NCBI GenBank assembly: GCA_963971405.1
Contig: OZ020492.1
Coordinates: forward strand, 8,742,001-8,806,000
Length of the DNA: 64,000 nucleotides
Direction of reading: 5' to 3'
DNA from: Psococerastis gibbosa
Lineage: Eukaryota; Arthropoda; Insecta; Psocodea; Psocidae
The number at the start of each line of letters is the position of its first letter. Positions within the stretch are counted from its first letter, which is position 1. A program made the translations under genes and the position numbers. Shown piece after piece: positions 1 through 9,585 of this stretch. The notes under the pieces were generated by a model, which was not told the DNA's origin, ran no database searches, and saw nothing but the letters and a program-made list of their open reading frames with translations.

Positions 1-2
1 TG

Positions 3-557
3 GGCAGTACTATTGAACAGAATGGCGGATGTGAAGATGATGTCAAATGTCGAATTAAGGCCGGGTGGATGAAATACAGGGATATGGCACCTATACTGAC
101 GGACCGCAAGATGCCGATGAAACTCAAAGGCCGAGTGTATAAACAAATGGTACGTCCGAGCATGCTATACGGGTCGGAATGCTGGCCACTCAAAAGGGAC
201 GAGGAGAATATGCTACATGTAGCCGAAATGCGTATGTTAAGAAGAGCATGTGGCTTTTCTCTGATTGACAGAGTGAGAAACACCGACATAAGTTGCCAAA
301 TGAGAACAAGAGACATCCACGAAAAGCTGCGAGAAAGACGACTAAGCTGGTGGGGGCACGTCGAGAGGAGGGGGGACAACGAGTTGATAAAAAGAGTGCG
401 ATCAACACCCGTACCAGGAACCAGAGCACGTGGACGACCAAAAATCTCACTGGCGAGTAAAACACGGAAGGACCTACTAATTGCCAATCTCTCGAAGGAA
501 CAGGCCCAAGACCGGGTGACCTGGAAGCGTTGCTGTCGTGCCGCCGACCCCCCGTGA
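3..557 (+). pseudogene. RTE-like LINE reverse transcriptase, C-terminal end
   Basis: This is the 3' end of a non-LTR retrotransposon ORF that runs in from the left edge. The frame is open from base 3, before the first methionine at 69, and reads GSTIEQNGGCEDDVKCRIKAGW. That resembles the thumb region of RTE-type reverse transcriptases, and it is followed by VRPSMLYGSECW, EMRMLRRACG and LSWWGHVERR, the usual C-terminal landmarks of this group. The catalytic palm lies outside the window. The protein ends RCCRAADPP at a TGA at 555-557, followed by an A/G-rich tail to about 592. The same ending (RCRAADPP) recurs at 39992-40100, so a family is present. No stop interrupts the visible part, but an isolated 3' fragment is not a functional gene by itself. 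The RTE assignment rests on motif recognition only. Confidence 0.8.
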
Positions 558-592
558 AGGGAAATGGCGCTGAAAAAGAAAGAAGAAAGAAA

Positions 593-948
593 AGTCATTG
601 TCCTACCTGGGGTTCTGGTATTTGCCGTGTGGAGAACCTTTTCATAAAAGAGTCTTCCCGTTTGAGGGGGGGCTTTGATTTTTGAATTGTGCTGGTAATG
701 GCCCCGGAAAGCTGCACAGTTGTCCTCAGCTTCATCCATCGTTGGTTGCTTTTAGTCCTGAAAACAAAAACAGAAGGTTTTTTTTATTTATTTATTTTTT
801 TTTAAATAATCATAACGTAACGCCCTTTGTGGCTTTCGCCTTGTATGTTTATGTGTTGCAATGCTGTGGTTTTGAATAGGGTTGGTGTGGGGTACACTAT
901 TGTTTTTCGGCGAACTTCTATAAGCGCGCTGGACAACGAGGTGCCCAG
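593..948. other. No gene recognised
   Basis: T-rich stretch (runs of T near 780-805) between the LINE end and a hAT insertion. No repeat or coding similarity was recognised. Confidence 0.5.
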
Positions 949-1289
949 GTACCGTCCAGAGGCGGACGCGGCGACCGGCACTGCGGGGAATTGCCCCCCC
1001 CCCCCCTTTGGACAGCAGCTATATTCTATGCCACTAAAATCTAAGTGTTACTTCACTCAAAATGAGCAAAACCTCACTATTTCAACCCTATTTTTCAAAA
1101 AAATTCTCCCGGGGGAGACGCCCGAGCCCCTCTTGTCCACAATTATACTGATTCTTTGTAATATTTAAGCCTTATTGCTCTCAGAGTGCGTAAAAGCTCA
1201 CCATTTCAGCCCTATTTTTCAAAAAAATTCTCCCGGGGGGACAAGTGCCTCCCCCTTTTATGAGGTCTGGGACCGCCTCTGGTACCGTC
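949..1289. mobile_element. Non-autonomous hAT element with perfect 8-bp TSD
   Basis: The element at 957-1281 (325 bp) starts CAGAGGCGGACGCGG and ends with the inverse, GGTCTGGGACCGCCTCTG. It is bracketed by identical 8-bp direct repeats GTACCGTC at 949-956 and 1282-1289. An 8-bp TSD with CA...TG termini is the hAT signature. Inside are a C run and two copies of a module reading ATTTTTCAAAAAAATTCTCC then CGGGGG. No transposase is encoded, so it must have been moved by another element's enzyme. The same terminus is present at 15552-16044. Confidence 0.85.
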
Positions 1290-1836
1290 TACAACAGTTT
1301 GCCTTTGTCTATTGTACGATTTTTTGGTTTAATGGGTTAAGGGTTTTCACAGATTTTTAAAGATAGTTGACTGGAATAGAAATGGGAGCGTGTGTTGGCG
1401 TAAAGTAGTTGCATCAGTAAGAATACCGCTCATAGAGGAGTTATTAGGGAAGGTACGGTAGCAAGCAAACGTAGGACAGACAATTATTATTATTTTTTAT
1501 TTTTTCATAACTTGCACTTCACTTGCAGTTCTGATGGGATTTGATAATTGTGTGAGGCGGTTATTGAGTTGCTCCGCTACGGTAGGAATGCCTGAACCAT
1601 AGCGAAATAGAGAATAAATGTGTAAGGACTTAGTCGAACATACCTTAACTAAGAAAGCAACCTAAACAAATCCGCTCAAGAGGAACCCTCTGAGGGTTTT
1701 TTCCTAATTCGTTACCGCACGACGTAGGAGCATATATTTAAGAAATTTATGGTACAGTTACATTTTCCAAGTCCAAAGACCCTTTCGGGTTTGTCTGGTG
1801 CATTTTCCCCCCCGCAAAATTAGCAATTCGACTTCG
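1290..1836. repeat. Mostly unassigned; dispersed repeat F at about 1698-1800
   Basis: Around 1698-1800 the sequence (CGTTACCGCACGACG, then a T-rich part and CCCTTTCGGGTTTGTCTGGTG) matches 41027-41120 in the same orientation. That makes it a dispersed repeat of unknown class. Nothing is recognised in 1290-1697. Confidence 0.4.
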
Positions 1837-2032
1837 ATGGCCAGGGGGTAGCGTGCTTGTACATGTGTGAGTCCCTACACGCCATGGGATCGGAGACGAG
1901 TCGTTATACTCGACGACACAACTCACAAGTACCTATTAGGTAACTTAGTGAGGCTACTGAAGAGGTCAATCGGATACATTCATTAATTTGAATTGCTTGT
2001 ATGGGATTAACCTTTAAAAAAAAATATAAAAA
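1837..2032 (+). mobile_element. SINE-B copy 1
   Basis: A ~165-bp unit with an A-rich 3' tail. It begins CGATGGCCAGGNGGTAGC and contains GTCTCTACACGCCATG and TCGGAGACG. It ends GGTCAATCGGATACATTC, ...GATTAACCTTT, then A-rich. The 5' part resembles a tRNA A box (TGGCCAGGTGG). No convincing B box is seen, so the SINE class is an inference from size, A-rich tail and copy number (11 copies in this window). Confidence 0.65.
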
Positions 2033-2115
2033 ATAATAATAATAATAATAATAATAATTATTATTATTATTATTCATACAAGCTATTAAATAACATTAAT
2101 AATAATAATTGTACA
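2033..2115. repeat. AAT/ATT microsatellite palindrome
   Basis: About ten AAT units run directly into about seven ATT units, giving a self-complementary block. It continues the A-rich tail of the SINE-B copy and probably grew from it. Confidence 0.8.
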
Positions 2116-2436
2116 GTAGTAATACACAATTGCACAATAATAAAGCTTATGTGCGTACGATACGCATACAATTAAGAAAATAATAATTGAAATAATAGTA
2201 AACAACAAGTAACAACAACAAGTAAGTTAATAACAAGTAAAGATGCACTAGCACAAGTACTTGGTACACGAAGCGTTCGAAAAACGTAAGCTAACTGCCC
2301 AATCCCATGATAACCTGGGGTAACCAAGCTTTCTATATAGGAGAGACGAGACATTCACCCCTGCCAAAAACTTCTTGTGCGCAACCTTTTCAATGGCCAG
2401 TCATGTGGCAACAGAAATTCTAGAATAAATCGATGT
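2116..2436. other. No gene recognised
   Basis: AT-rich with CAACAA/TAACAA simple sequence near 2195-2245. No element was recognised. Confidence 0.45.
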
Positions 2437-2620
2437 CGATGGCCAGCTAGGTGGCAGCGTGCTTGTTTTTGTGCGAGTCTCTACACGCCATGCAATCGGA
2501 GACGTGTCGTAACTCAACACGGGTACTAACCTACAGAGGCGACTCAAGAGGTCAGTCTGATACATTCATTAAATTGTGTTTATGTTATTAACCTTCAAAT
2601 ACATATTAAGAAATCGCGGG
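2437..2620 (+). mobile_element. SINE-B copy 2
   Basis: Starts CGATGGCCAGCTAGGTGGC, contains the TCGGAGACGTGTCGTAAC core and the GATACATTCATTAAATTG end. It carries CTACAGAGGCGACT where copy 1 has TTAGTGAGGCTACT, so at least two SINE-B subfamilies exist here. Confidence 0.65.
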
Positions 2621-2761
2621 AATCGAATGTTACATCTCTCCTATTTAGAACTCCAGGGTGACCATTTAGCGACAAAGAATGGTTGCCAATGGTTACCATT
2701 CTTGCCGTTCATTGGTTACCGATGGTTGTTTTTTATATAAGAGGTTAAATTGCGTTCAAAA

Positions 2762-2925
2762 ACTTTAATGAATGTATCCGATTAACCTCTTCAATCGCCT
2801 CACTAAGTCACCTAATAGGTAATTGTGTCGAGTTACGACGCGTCTCCGACCGCAAGGTGTGTAGATACTCGCACAAGTACAAGCACGTTACCACCTTGCC
2901 TCCGAAGTCGATTTGTCAGGTAGCC
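2762..2925 (-). mobile_element. SINE-B copy 3
   Basis: Reverse-complement copy running from AATGAATGTATCCGATTAAC to the CGAAGTCGA end. It belongs to the GTGAGGCG subfamily (CGCCTCACTAAGT in this orientation). Confidence 0.65.
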
Positions 2926-3065
2926 TTTAATACATACTTATACTTGCTTGGTAATAACAAAATTACAAAAGTTAATTGTGCGGGACTAGAAAGAACCATC
3001 TTACGTATGAAGATCCGAATTCATGCCCAACAATAATTTGGCCCATTCCCCCCCTCAATTCAAGG

Positions 3066-3103
<38 letters not shown>

Positions 3104-3720
3104 CCAGTAATTGCCGAAACTATGGGAACGCCAGCAGGGCAAGGTTCAATGTGCCACCCTGCAAACGTTCATAAAAACCCATCAATAATAACAATAATGC
3201 CCTTTATGTTCTGAGACCTACGTATATATAGTAGGCCTACTGATCCTATAAAGTAAATAATCTTATAAGGTGAGGGCAAAGAAGTTTGCGTAGAAATCTG
3301 CCGTTTTCCCTAAGGTATTGCGGAAATTTTAAAGGCTCTTTGATAGAAGAATTCCCAATAAGCATCTCTAAACTTGCCAATTCGCACTTGTAGTTGGTAT
3401 GGGTTACCATCGAGAAGTAAACCAGTTTGCCAATGCAAATCAATCAATCAATCAATACCAGTAATTGCCGAAACTATGGGAACGCCAGCAGAGCAAGGTT
3501 CAATGTGCCACCCTGCAAACGTTCATAAAAACCTATCAATAATAACAATAATACCCTGTATGTTCTGAGACCTACGTATATTTAGTAGGCCTACTGATCC
3601 TATAAAGTAAATAATCTTATAAGGTGAGGGCAAAGAAGTTTGCGTAGAAATCTGCCGTTTTCCCTAAGGTATTGCGGACATTTTAAAAGCTCTTTGATAG
3701 AAGAATTCCCAATAAGCATG
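3066..3720 (+). repeat. Tandem direct duplication, offset 354 bp, seeded on TCAA repeats
   Basis: The block from TACCAGTAATTGCCGAAAC at 3102 is repeated at 3456 (offset 354) and stays near-identical through AATTCCCAATAAGCAT at both ends (about 3365 and 3719). Each copy is preceded by a TCAA/AATC microsatellite (3066-3101 and 3440-3455). Differences are few, for example GCAGGGC/GCAGAGC and AATGCCCTTTATG/AATACCCTGTATG. Unequal exchange or slippage at the microsatellite is the likely origin. No coding function is seen. Confidence 0.85.
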
Positions 3721-4383
3721 TCTGAGAGCATTCGATAAACAACTCTTCAACAAATATTTGCTTTCGATTTGAATCAAGATCCGCACCCTTTAAAAAACCC
3801 CTGTTTTTTTCCGAGACTATTGTTTGAACTTTGTCGCATAGAGAACCCTATCCTACTCCAATTTGCAAACGGTAAGACACGCATTATTCTATGGGGAAGT
3901 TAAAAACAATTCTTCTTCTACTTGACTCGAGTTTCTACTTGATTAAGTCATCCTTTCACCTGTTCTGTGTGACAGTAATTGATAAGTAATTTCACGGGAT
4001 TTTTTTAGAGAGAGAGAACGCTGATTTATATTGTGGGTAAAGGTATTAGCTAACACTAGCCAATTAAATTTTGGTATTACCTATATAAAAGTCAATGATC
4101 ATGTGTTTTTGACTTAATTAAATTAATTCCTCGTACCACAGCCGCAAAGAAAAAACCTAAAGTTACTGCGAAAGTTTTTTTTTGGTAAACATGTTTATCT
4201 TGTGCCATTTTTACTTCTTGTAGCTGCGGAAGGACGAATTAATTAATTCAGTCAAATCTAGTTTAGAAATCTTCCTCTTAACTCAAGACCGACTACCTGA
4301 ACAAGGATAGACGTAAATTAGTGTATGCATTAGTTTCGTAGTTGTCGAAGAAGTTTTATGGGCGTCTAACCGTAAGCAATTGG
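3721..4383. other. No gene recognised
   Basis: AT-rich unique-looking sequence. No coding similarity or repeat was seen. Confidence 0.4.
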
Positions 4384-4560
4384 CCTTCGATGGGATAGTG
4401 GTAGCTTGTTCGTACTTGTACGAGTCTCTACACACCATGCGATCGGAAACCTGTCGTAACTCAGATAGGCTAATACCTACAGAGGTGGCGAAGAAGTTAT
4501 TGGGATACATTGATTGACTTGTTTGAATGCGAATAATCTTTTTTAGAAATGCGAAAAAAA
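4384..4560 (+). mobile_element. SINE-B copy 4
   Basis: From CGATGGGATAGTGGTAGC to GATACATTGATTGAC...GCGAATAATC. It is more diverged than the other copies (GATCGGAAACCTGTCG in the core). Confidence 0.6.
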
Positions 4561-4620
4561 ACCTTTGGAAATATTGACTTGCAAGAGCCTGGAGTCGGAG
4601 CATTTTAATCGCTATGTACC

Positions 4621-4858
4621 CTATGACATGTAGCGTAGTGGTACGGACTCTGACTTTCACCCGATAGGTTGTTGGTTCGAGTCCCACACAGGCTACATTT
4701 TCTGGCCATTCTTCGGAGGGCATGTAAAACAGGTGGTCCCGGGCCTTCCTAGTTGAGTGTAAGAGAGGGCTTTATAGCCCGAACTCCGCTAGGTTGGCTT
4801 AGTAATAATAACATAATAAACAATAAAAAGTCCTTATTATTATTATTATTAATATTTC
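4621..4858 (+). mobile_element. SINE-A copy 1, tRNA-derived SINE
   Basis: The head, starting ACATGTAGCGTAGTGGTAC, carries a good tRNA A box (TAGCGTAGTGG) and B box (GGTTCGAGTCC), the internal promoter of RNA polymerase III. Complementary ends (ATGTAG with CTACAT) mimic an acceptor stem. The body contains GGGCATGTAAA, CCCGGGCC, CTAGTTGAGTGTAAGAGAGG and CCGCTAGGTTGGCTTAGTAA, and the tail is AAAAAGTCCTTATTATTATT. The tRNA of origin is uncertain because the anticodon arm does not fold well. The family has about ten copies here. Confidence 0.8.
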
Positions 4859-5440
4859 TGCTATGTCTAATAGTCTCCAGACCAGGAACATGTTACAGAT
4901 TGCCTAAACCTGTCAGAAATCTCAGAAATCATAACACTTGCTGCTCTGATGGCAGTAGACGATTATGCGAGATGGTAATAACGACTATAACGGGCCATAA
5001 CGAAGCAAAATAGGATATTGTTCAGGAACCTGAGGCAAGAAAACTTCAACCGGAAATGGGTCAAATTTTCGCAATATCCTACCCCTTCATTATGAAAATT
5101 GAGGAACTAGCAGTGATAATACTCAGTAGGGGTATTTAGGGCACAAGGCTTCATAACTTACCCCCAATAAAAAGGAAACAAATAGCTTTTTATATCCATG
5201 CACTAAATAAATTCATATAGAAAATAAAAGTTCTGCCGACGCATGAACAGAATGAAAGTGATATCCACAAGCTTGAGGGAAACTTTGACGGTAAATAACG
5301 GCTAAAATTGTCTGATAAATCACTGTAGATATATTACAGCTGAGTAGACCATTTCCGCCTTTCAAGGCTTTATTTTTCATACGTTCATGTATACGCATTC
5401 CTTTTTTTAAGGTTTGGCAATGTAAGTTGAATGTTGATGG
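4859..5440. other. No gene recognised
   Basis: AT-rich sequence. Nothing convincing was seen. Confidence 0.4.
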
Positions 5441-5700
5441 TTGCAATTTTTTTAAGGACTTTTTATGGACCCACGTCTACTTATAGTGGCCAATGGGTCC
5501 CTTGTCCAATGCCAACGACCCCATGGATTCGGACATTATTTGTATTGTTTCCGTATGCATTTTTGGCTATTGGTGTCGTTCTCGATGTCAACCTACACCG
5601 GCTACATGCGATAATGGGCAAGCTGAGACAAGCTTACCATTGACGCAATGAATCATGCGAAAGCATGACTTAACCATGTACAGATACGAGTCATTTTAAG
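5441..5700 (-). repeat. Dispersed repeat E copy
   Basis: Carries CCAACGACCCCATGGATTC, TTGTTTCCGTATGCATTTT, GATGTCAACCTACACCGGCT and AAGCTTACCATTGACGCAAT in that order. The same series occurs inverted at 26890-27170 and again, interrupted, at 45195-45307 plus 45955-46055. Class unknown. Confidence 0.65.
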
Positions 5701-5727
5701 ATTGCCTGTATACAAATAATATTGTAA

Positions 5728-6100
5728 TGAATGATTCATCCGATTCACCTCTTCAGTCGCCCCACTAAGTATCCTATTAGGTACTTGGGTCGAGTAACGA
5801 CACATCTCAGGACATGTAGTGTAGTGGTACGGACTCTGACTTTCACCCGATAGGTTTCTGGTTCGAGTCCTACACTGGCTACATTTTCTTCATGCTTCGG
5901 AGGGCATGTAAAGCAGGCGCTCCCGGGCCTCCCTAGTTGAGTGTAAGAGAGGGCTTTATAGCCCTAACTCCGCTAGGTTGGCTTAGTAGTAGAAACAATG
6001 AAAAGTCCTTATTTATTTATTTATTTATTATCTCCGATCGCAAGGTGTGCAGAGACTCGCACATGTACAAGCACTCTGCCGCCTTCCTACCGAAAACGAT
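5728..6100 (-). mobile_element. SINE-B copy 5, split by SINE-A
   Basis: The reverse SINE-B sequence runs from AATGAATGATTCATCCGATT to ACGACACATCTC near 5816. It stops at a SINE-A insertion and resumes at ATCTCCGATCGCAAGG at 6031. The repeated ATCTC on both sides is the likely short target duplication. SINE-A therefore inserted after SINE-B. Confidence 0.75.
5817..6030 (+). mobile_element. SINE-A copy 2, inserted in SINE-B
   Basis: Complete copy: tRNA-like head (TAGTGTAGTGG A box, GGTTCGAGTCC B box), body with CCCGGGCCTCCCTAGTTGAG, and a tail ending in TTTA/TTAT repeats. Confidence 0.8.
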
Positions 6101-6139
6101 AACTAATGCAAATATTGAAAATTCACCAATTTGCCCAAC

Positions 6140-6390
6140 TAGCGTCATTCTCGTAAGTCTTGGTAAGGAATACTAGACGGCCCCGCCATGTAGTATTCCC
6201 CACCGAGACCTTTCAGGCGATGATGGGGCTCCCTCTTAGGCCAGGTCCCACCATCGATTGAAAACTACCAGCAAAGAATGCTGCACGGGACCGCTATCTA
6301 CCTATGCATGGCCTTGCCGTACAGGTTTCCTCACCGAGACTTTTCAAGCGTTGATGGAAATCGCCTTAAGAAGGTCTATTTACGACAATC
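6140..6390. repeat. Foldback repeat G, two adjacent hairpins
   Basis: Contains CACCGAGACCTTTCAGGCG with an imperfect inverse upstream, and a second pair including CACCGAGACTTTTCAAGCG. Related sequence lies at 20635-20800. It looks like a foldback DNA element family, but no TSD was found. Confidence 0.45.
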
Positions 6391-6404
6391 CCCGGTAAAA
6401 TTCC

Positions 6405-6463
6405 AAGTATAAATAAATAAGGACTTTTTTTGTTCTATTACTAAGCCAACCTAGCCGGCCGCC
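6405..6463 (-). mobile_element. SINE-A 3' tail fragment
   Basis: AAATAAATAAGGACTTTTTT followed by CTAAGCCAACCTAGC is the reverse of the SINE-A 3' end only. It breaks off into unrelated sequence (6464-6683, unassigned). Confidence 0.7.
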
Positions 6464-6683
6464 TTTCCAAGTTGTATCCGGCGGTTCAGAGAAGCAGATA
6501 ACTTGGTAGTGTGCACAGTGCCGGTAGGGAAACATGGTAGGACTTGTCCTGGTCACCTCCGAACTAATCGTGTGACTTCACTTCGTTTCCCAAGTGGTTC
6601 GGAATCCACTATAATCAAGAGGTCCCCTGTCCTATGGGCCCACACCGTGGCCTGGGACTGTGTCCAACAATACTACTACTATA

Positions 6684-6873
6684 ACTAAACAAGCCAACCT
6701 AGCGGAGTTATGCTATAAAGCCCTCTCTTACACTCAACTAGGAAAGCCCGGGACCGCCTGCTTTACATGCCCTCTGAAGAATGGCCAGAAAATGAAGGAA
6801 GTGTAGGACTTAAACCAACAACCTTACGGGTGAAAGTCAGAGCCCGCACCATTACTCTACATGTCTTGACACG
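6684..6873 (-). mobile_element. SINE-A copy 4
   Basis: Reverse copy from AAGCCAACCTAGCGGAG to CTCTACATGTCTTGACA. The B box is damaged (TTAAACC where the reverse consensus has TCGAACC). Confidence 0.8.
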
Positions 6874-7887
6874 TCACAGAACAATCCCGAACCATTGCGT
6901 GACATTGTCTTGATAACCGTGCATATCCGATATAGCTCGGATTGCCAAGAGCCTGCCAGAACGTTCAAACACTTTCTATGTTTATATGTTGAGAATTGGC
7001 AGGAATGCGTGAAACGGTTACTGAGTAGCTACGTTACGGGGTCGAATGATGCCAAAAATAAATATAGGTCTAAGATTTCCCAAGATATATAAAAATCACC
7101 GGCGTTAATGAGGCAAAAACTAAAGCGCCAAACGTATAATTAAAAAATATATGGGATGAGTCACTGCTTGAGAAAAGCGGAGTTTATTCTATTTTGACCC
7201 ACCACTACCCCTCCCAAAAAATGGGCTGGATCCGCCCCTGATACGGGTATACTATTTTTTAAACAATGGCGGAAAGGGGAATTTAAATTTACAGAAGCAA
7301 AAACTAATGATTACATAGCTTTTTTGAAACAATAAACTGGCATTAGTATAGCAATAGTTACATTACACAGGTAGCATACCTCACTGGCTGCTGGGTATTC
7401 AGCAATGGTGTGCTAGAAATAGAAAGAATTTAATTTACAATTTGGAAATGAAGAAATATAAAATATTTTCATAATGACAGCATGAATAATTCTTATTTAT
7501 TTATTGCTTTTAAGTGTTGCACATTAACATTACAATACAGTTTATTTCCTAAAAACCACAATTACATTTACTGCTTCATAAGCATAATATGCCGCAGGGT
7601 TCATACCCGTGCACAACTTACAATTGGAACAATATATATAATTATATATAACCTAACAGTAAGTAAAAATAAGTAAAGTGAGTGAGATTACTTTCACAAA
7701 ATCTGTACTTTAAATTGTGATTAGTATTGTCATGTCATCGTTGGCGCTATTTCATTAAGATTTTAAGAAGTTTAAAAAAAACATTCAGTTCATGTACTGT
7801 TTTAACGTCTCTTGGGAGTCTGTTGCGTCATTGCGTTAGTCCTACTTACTTGGCCTGCCTTTGCATGTATGTCAGTCTCGTGAGGCG
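6874..7887. other. No gene; isolated hAT-type end near 7205-7242
   Basis: GGGCTGGATCCGCCCCTG at 7225-7242 looks like one terminus of the CAGGGGCGGATCCAG hAT-like family. No partner terminus was found. The rest is AT-rich and unassigned. Confidence 0.4.
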
Positions 7888-8105
7888 GCTATTCCACCGA
7901 CGTGGATTTTGAATGTGAATGTGTCGTGACGTGGTAGCAGACATCATTAATAAGTCTCTACCATATTATAACTTAATTTATAATTGATAAGTTAAGTATC
8001 TACATAATAGTCTCCTTAAAATATGGCAGAGACTTATTAATGATGTCTGCTACCACGTCATGACACATTCACATTCGAAATCCACGTCGGTGGAATAGCT
8101 GCCCA
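7888..8105. mobile_element. Foldback MITE, PIF/Harbinger-type family
   Basis: Long inverted repeats: the left arm begins GGCGGCTATTCCACCGACG and the right arm ends CGTCGGTGGAATAGCTGCCC. Both arms contain GACGTGGTAGCAGACATCAT. The termini match the families at 8712 and 30132, but the TAA duplication is not preserved, so this copy is older or mutated. No coding capacity. Confidence 0.7.
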
Positions 8106-8234
8106 AGAGATACTTGTAGTGGCTACGTTTCAATGTATAATATTGCTGAACATATGGCATGTGGTAATTATGTTTGAATGTTTGTGAAATTGATTCTAGG
8201 ATTTATAACTGTTCTGCGGTAGGTACGTTTGCTA

Positions 8235-9585
8235 ATTAGTTGGCTTGGAAACGTATTATATTCTTAATGAAGTTGCCCTCAGTTGTAAAAGCGGAGGTAC
8301 GAGTAGCGGATTATCGCGAAGTTAACAAAGTTACACGCAAAGTGAATTGGCCGTTGCCTCGTTGTGAAGATATTCTGCAGTCTATCGTGAATGCAGCAGT
8401 TATCAGCAAGGCTCAGCCACTCTATATTCAACAGAAACTAATTAATGTTAACACAAAATCACCCTTACCACTTAGTCAATATAAGTTTCCTTCATGTTCC
8501 TTGTGCTGACGAAGAAGCTTCCCAAAAATTAGCTATTGTTGTTGAAGGTGCAGGAGTTTTCAAAATGAAACGTGCCTTATGGTGTCTCTCAAGCTCCTAT
8601 GGTTTTCAAAGCTATGATGGAAAAAGTCCTCGGTGAACTCATCGATGCGGTTATTTGTAGAGTTTTTATTGACGATATAAGTATTCTTGGTTCCTATTAT
8701 GCATCTCATAAGGCGCCCATTCCACATACGTACAACGTCAATGAAAATTATGAAATTGAAGGACATTTCAATTTCTCATTGATGGGGGCCATTCCATATG
8801 TTTTTCAAAAATTGACAATTTTCAATTGAAGCGTATGCGCCAAATTTTTGAAATTTGTTTCTTGAAATTGTATTTGTTTTCTTCGTCGCCTTATTATTTA
8901 ATCCTTATTATAATTTTTATACCGAAATGCTTTCTTTTTAGAGAAATCAATTAAAATAGTTGTACTTGTCTTCGGTGCCCATTCCACATACGTACAACGT
9001 CAACGAAAAATTGAAAAATGACGTCAAAATGACGTAAATTGACGTGGTAGCAGAATTTTTAGTATGTCTTTAATGTCTGCTAAAACGTCATTTTTCAATT
9101 TTTCGTTGACGTTGTACGTATATGGAATACCCCCCATATCACATGACGCCATTTTTTAATTTTAGATTGTTTGTTTCATTGTTTGTGATTTTACTCTATT
9201 ATCAATTGATCATTGATCAATTTTAACAATGGCATAGAGTAAAATTGAAATGCCCTTCAATTTCATAATTTTCATTGACGTTGTACGTATGTGGAATGGG
9301 CACCTAAACGTAATTTAAATGCATTTTTCGTTTAGAAGTTAATAAACTTCGCCCGAATTTTGCTAAACATACCTTTTTAGCCCAGTACAATGAATTTTTG
9401 GGTATCATTGTTGGGGAAGGAAGTTAGTGAATCTAAAATTAAGGCTGTTGCCGAATTTCCTCGTCCCACCACTATAAAACGTTTACGTGGATTTTTGTCT
9501 CTGATGTCTTACTTCCGAAAGTTTATACCTAGATTATCTTCTATTGCTGCCCCGTATGCGGTAGGGAACTTTTACGTTCCTTAAA
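8235..9585 (+). pseudogene. Ty3/Gypsy-like pol relic, split by a MITE
   Basis: Three fragments of LTR-retrotransposon polymerase lie in order. First, YREVNKV...WPLPRCEDIL (8305-8380) is the start of the reverse-transcriptase fingers. Second, after a stop and frameshift, PYGVSQAPMVF...RVFIDDISILG (8572-8690) matches the MPFGLxxAPxxFQ and YxDD palm motifs, with FIDD at the active site. Third, after a 593-bp MITE, FARILLN...LAQYNEFLGIIVG then SKIKAVAEFPRPTTIKRLRG and YFRKFIPRLS (about 9350-9560) match the connection region. Stops and frameshifts make it non-functional. LTRs, gag and integrase were not found. Gypsy is preferred over other LTR clades on the PRPTTIKRLRGFL-type motif. Confidence 0.8.
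8712..9304. mobile_element. PIF/Harbinger-type MITE with TAA TSD and inner palindrome
   Basis: Termini GGCGCCCATTCCACATACG and the inverse CGTATGTGGAATGGGCACC are flanked by TAA at 8709-8711 and 9305-9307. A 3-bp TWA duplication is typical of PIF/Harbinger. A second inverted pair at about 8978-9135, with the same ATTCCACATACGTACAACG motif, sits in the middle and looks like a nested relative. The interior around 9140-9235 matches the interior of the element at 30132-30507. It interrupts the Gypsy relic and is therefore younger than it. Confidence 0.75.

Noticed and set aside
3060-3110. CRISPR-like short repeats
   Set aside because: A simple TCAA microsatellite with no spacers; the genome is eukaryotic.
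4283-4723. 146-residue minus-strand open frame
   Set aside because: It spans SINE-B and SINE-A in antisense; not a gene.
8235-9585. Endogenous retrovirus
   Set aside because: Only degraded Gypsy-type pol motifs; no LTRs, gag or envelope seen.
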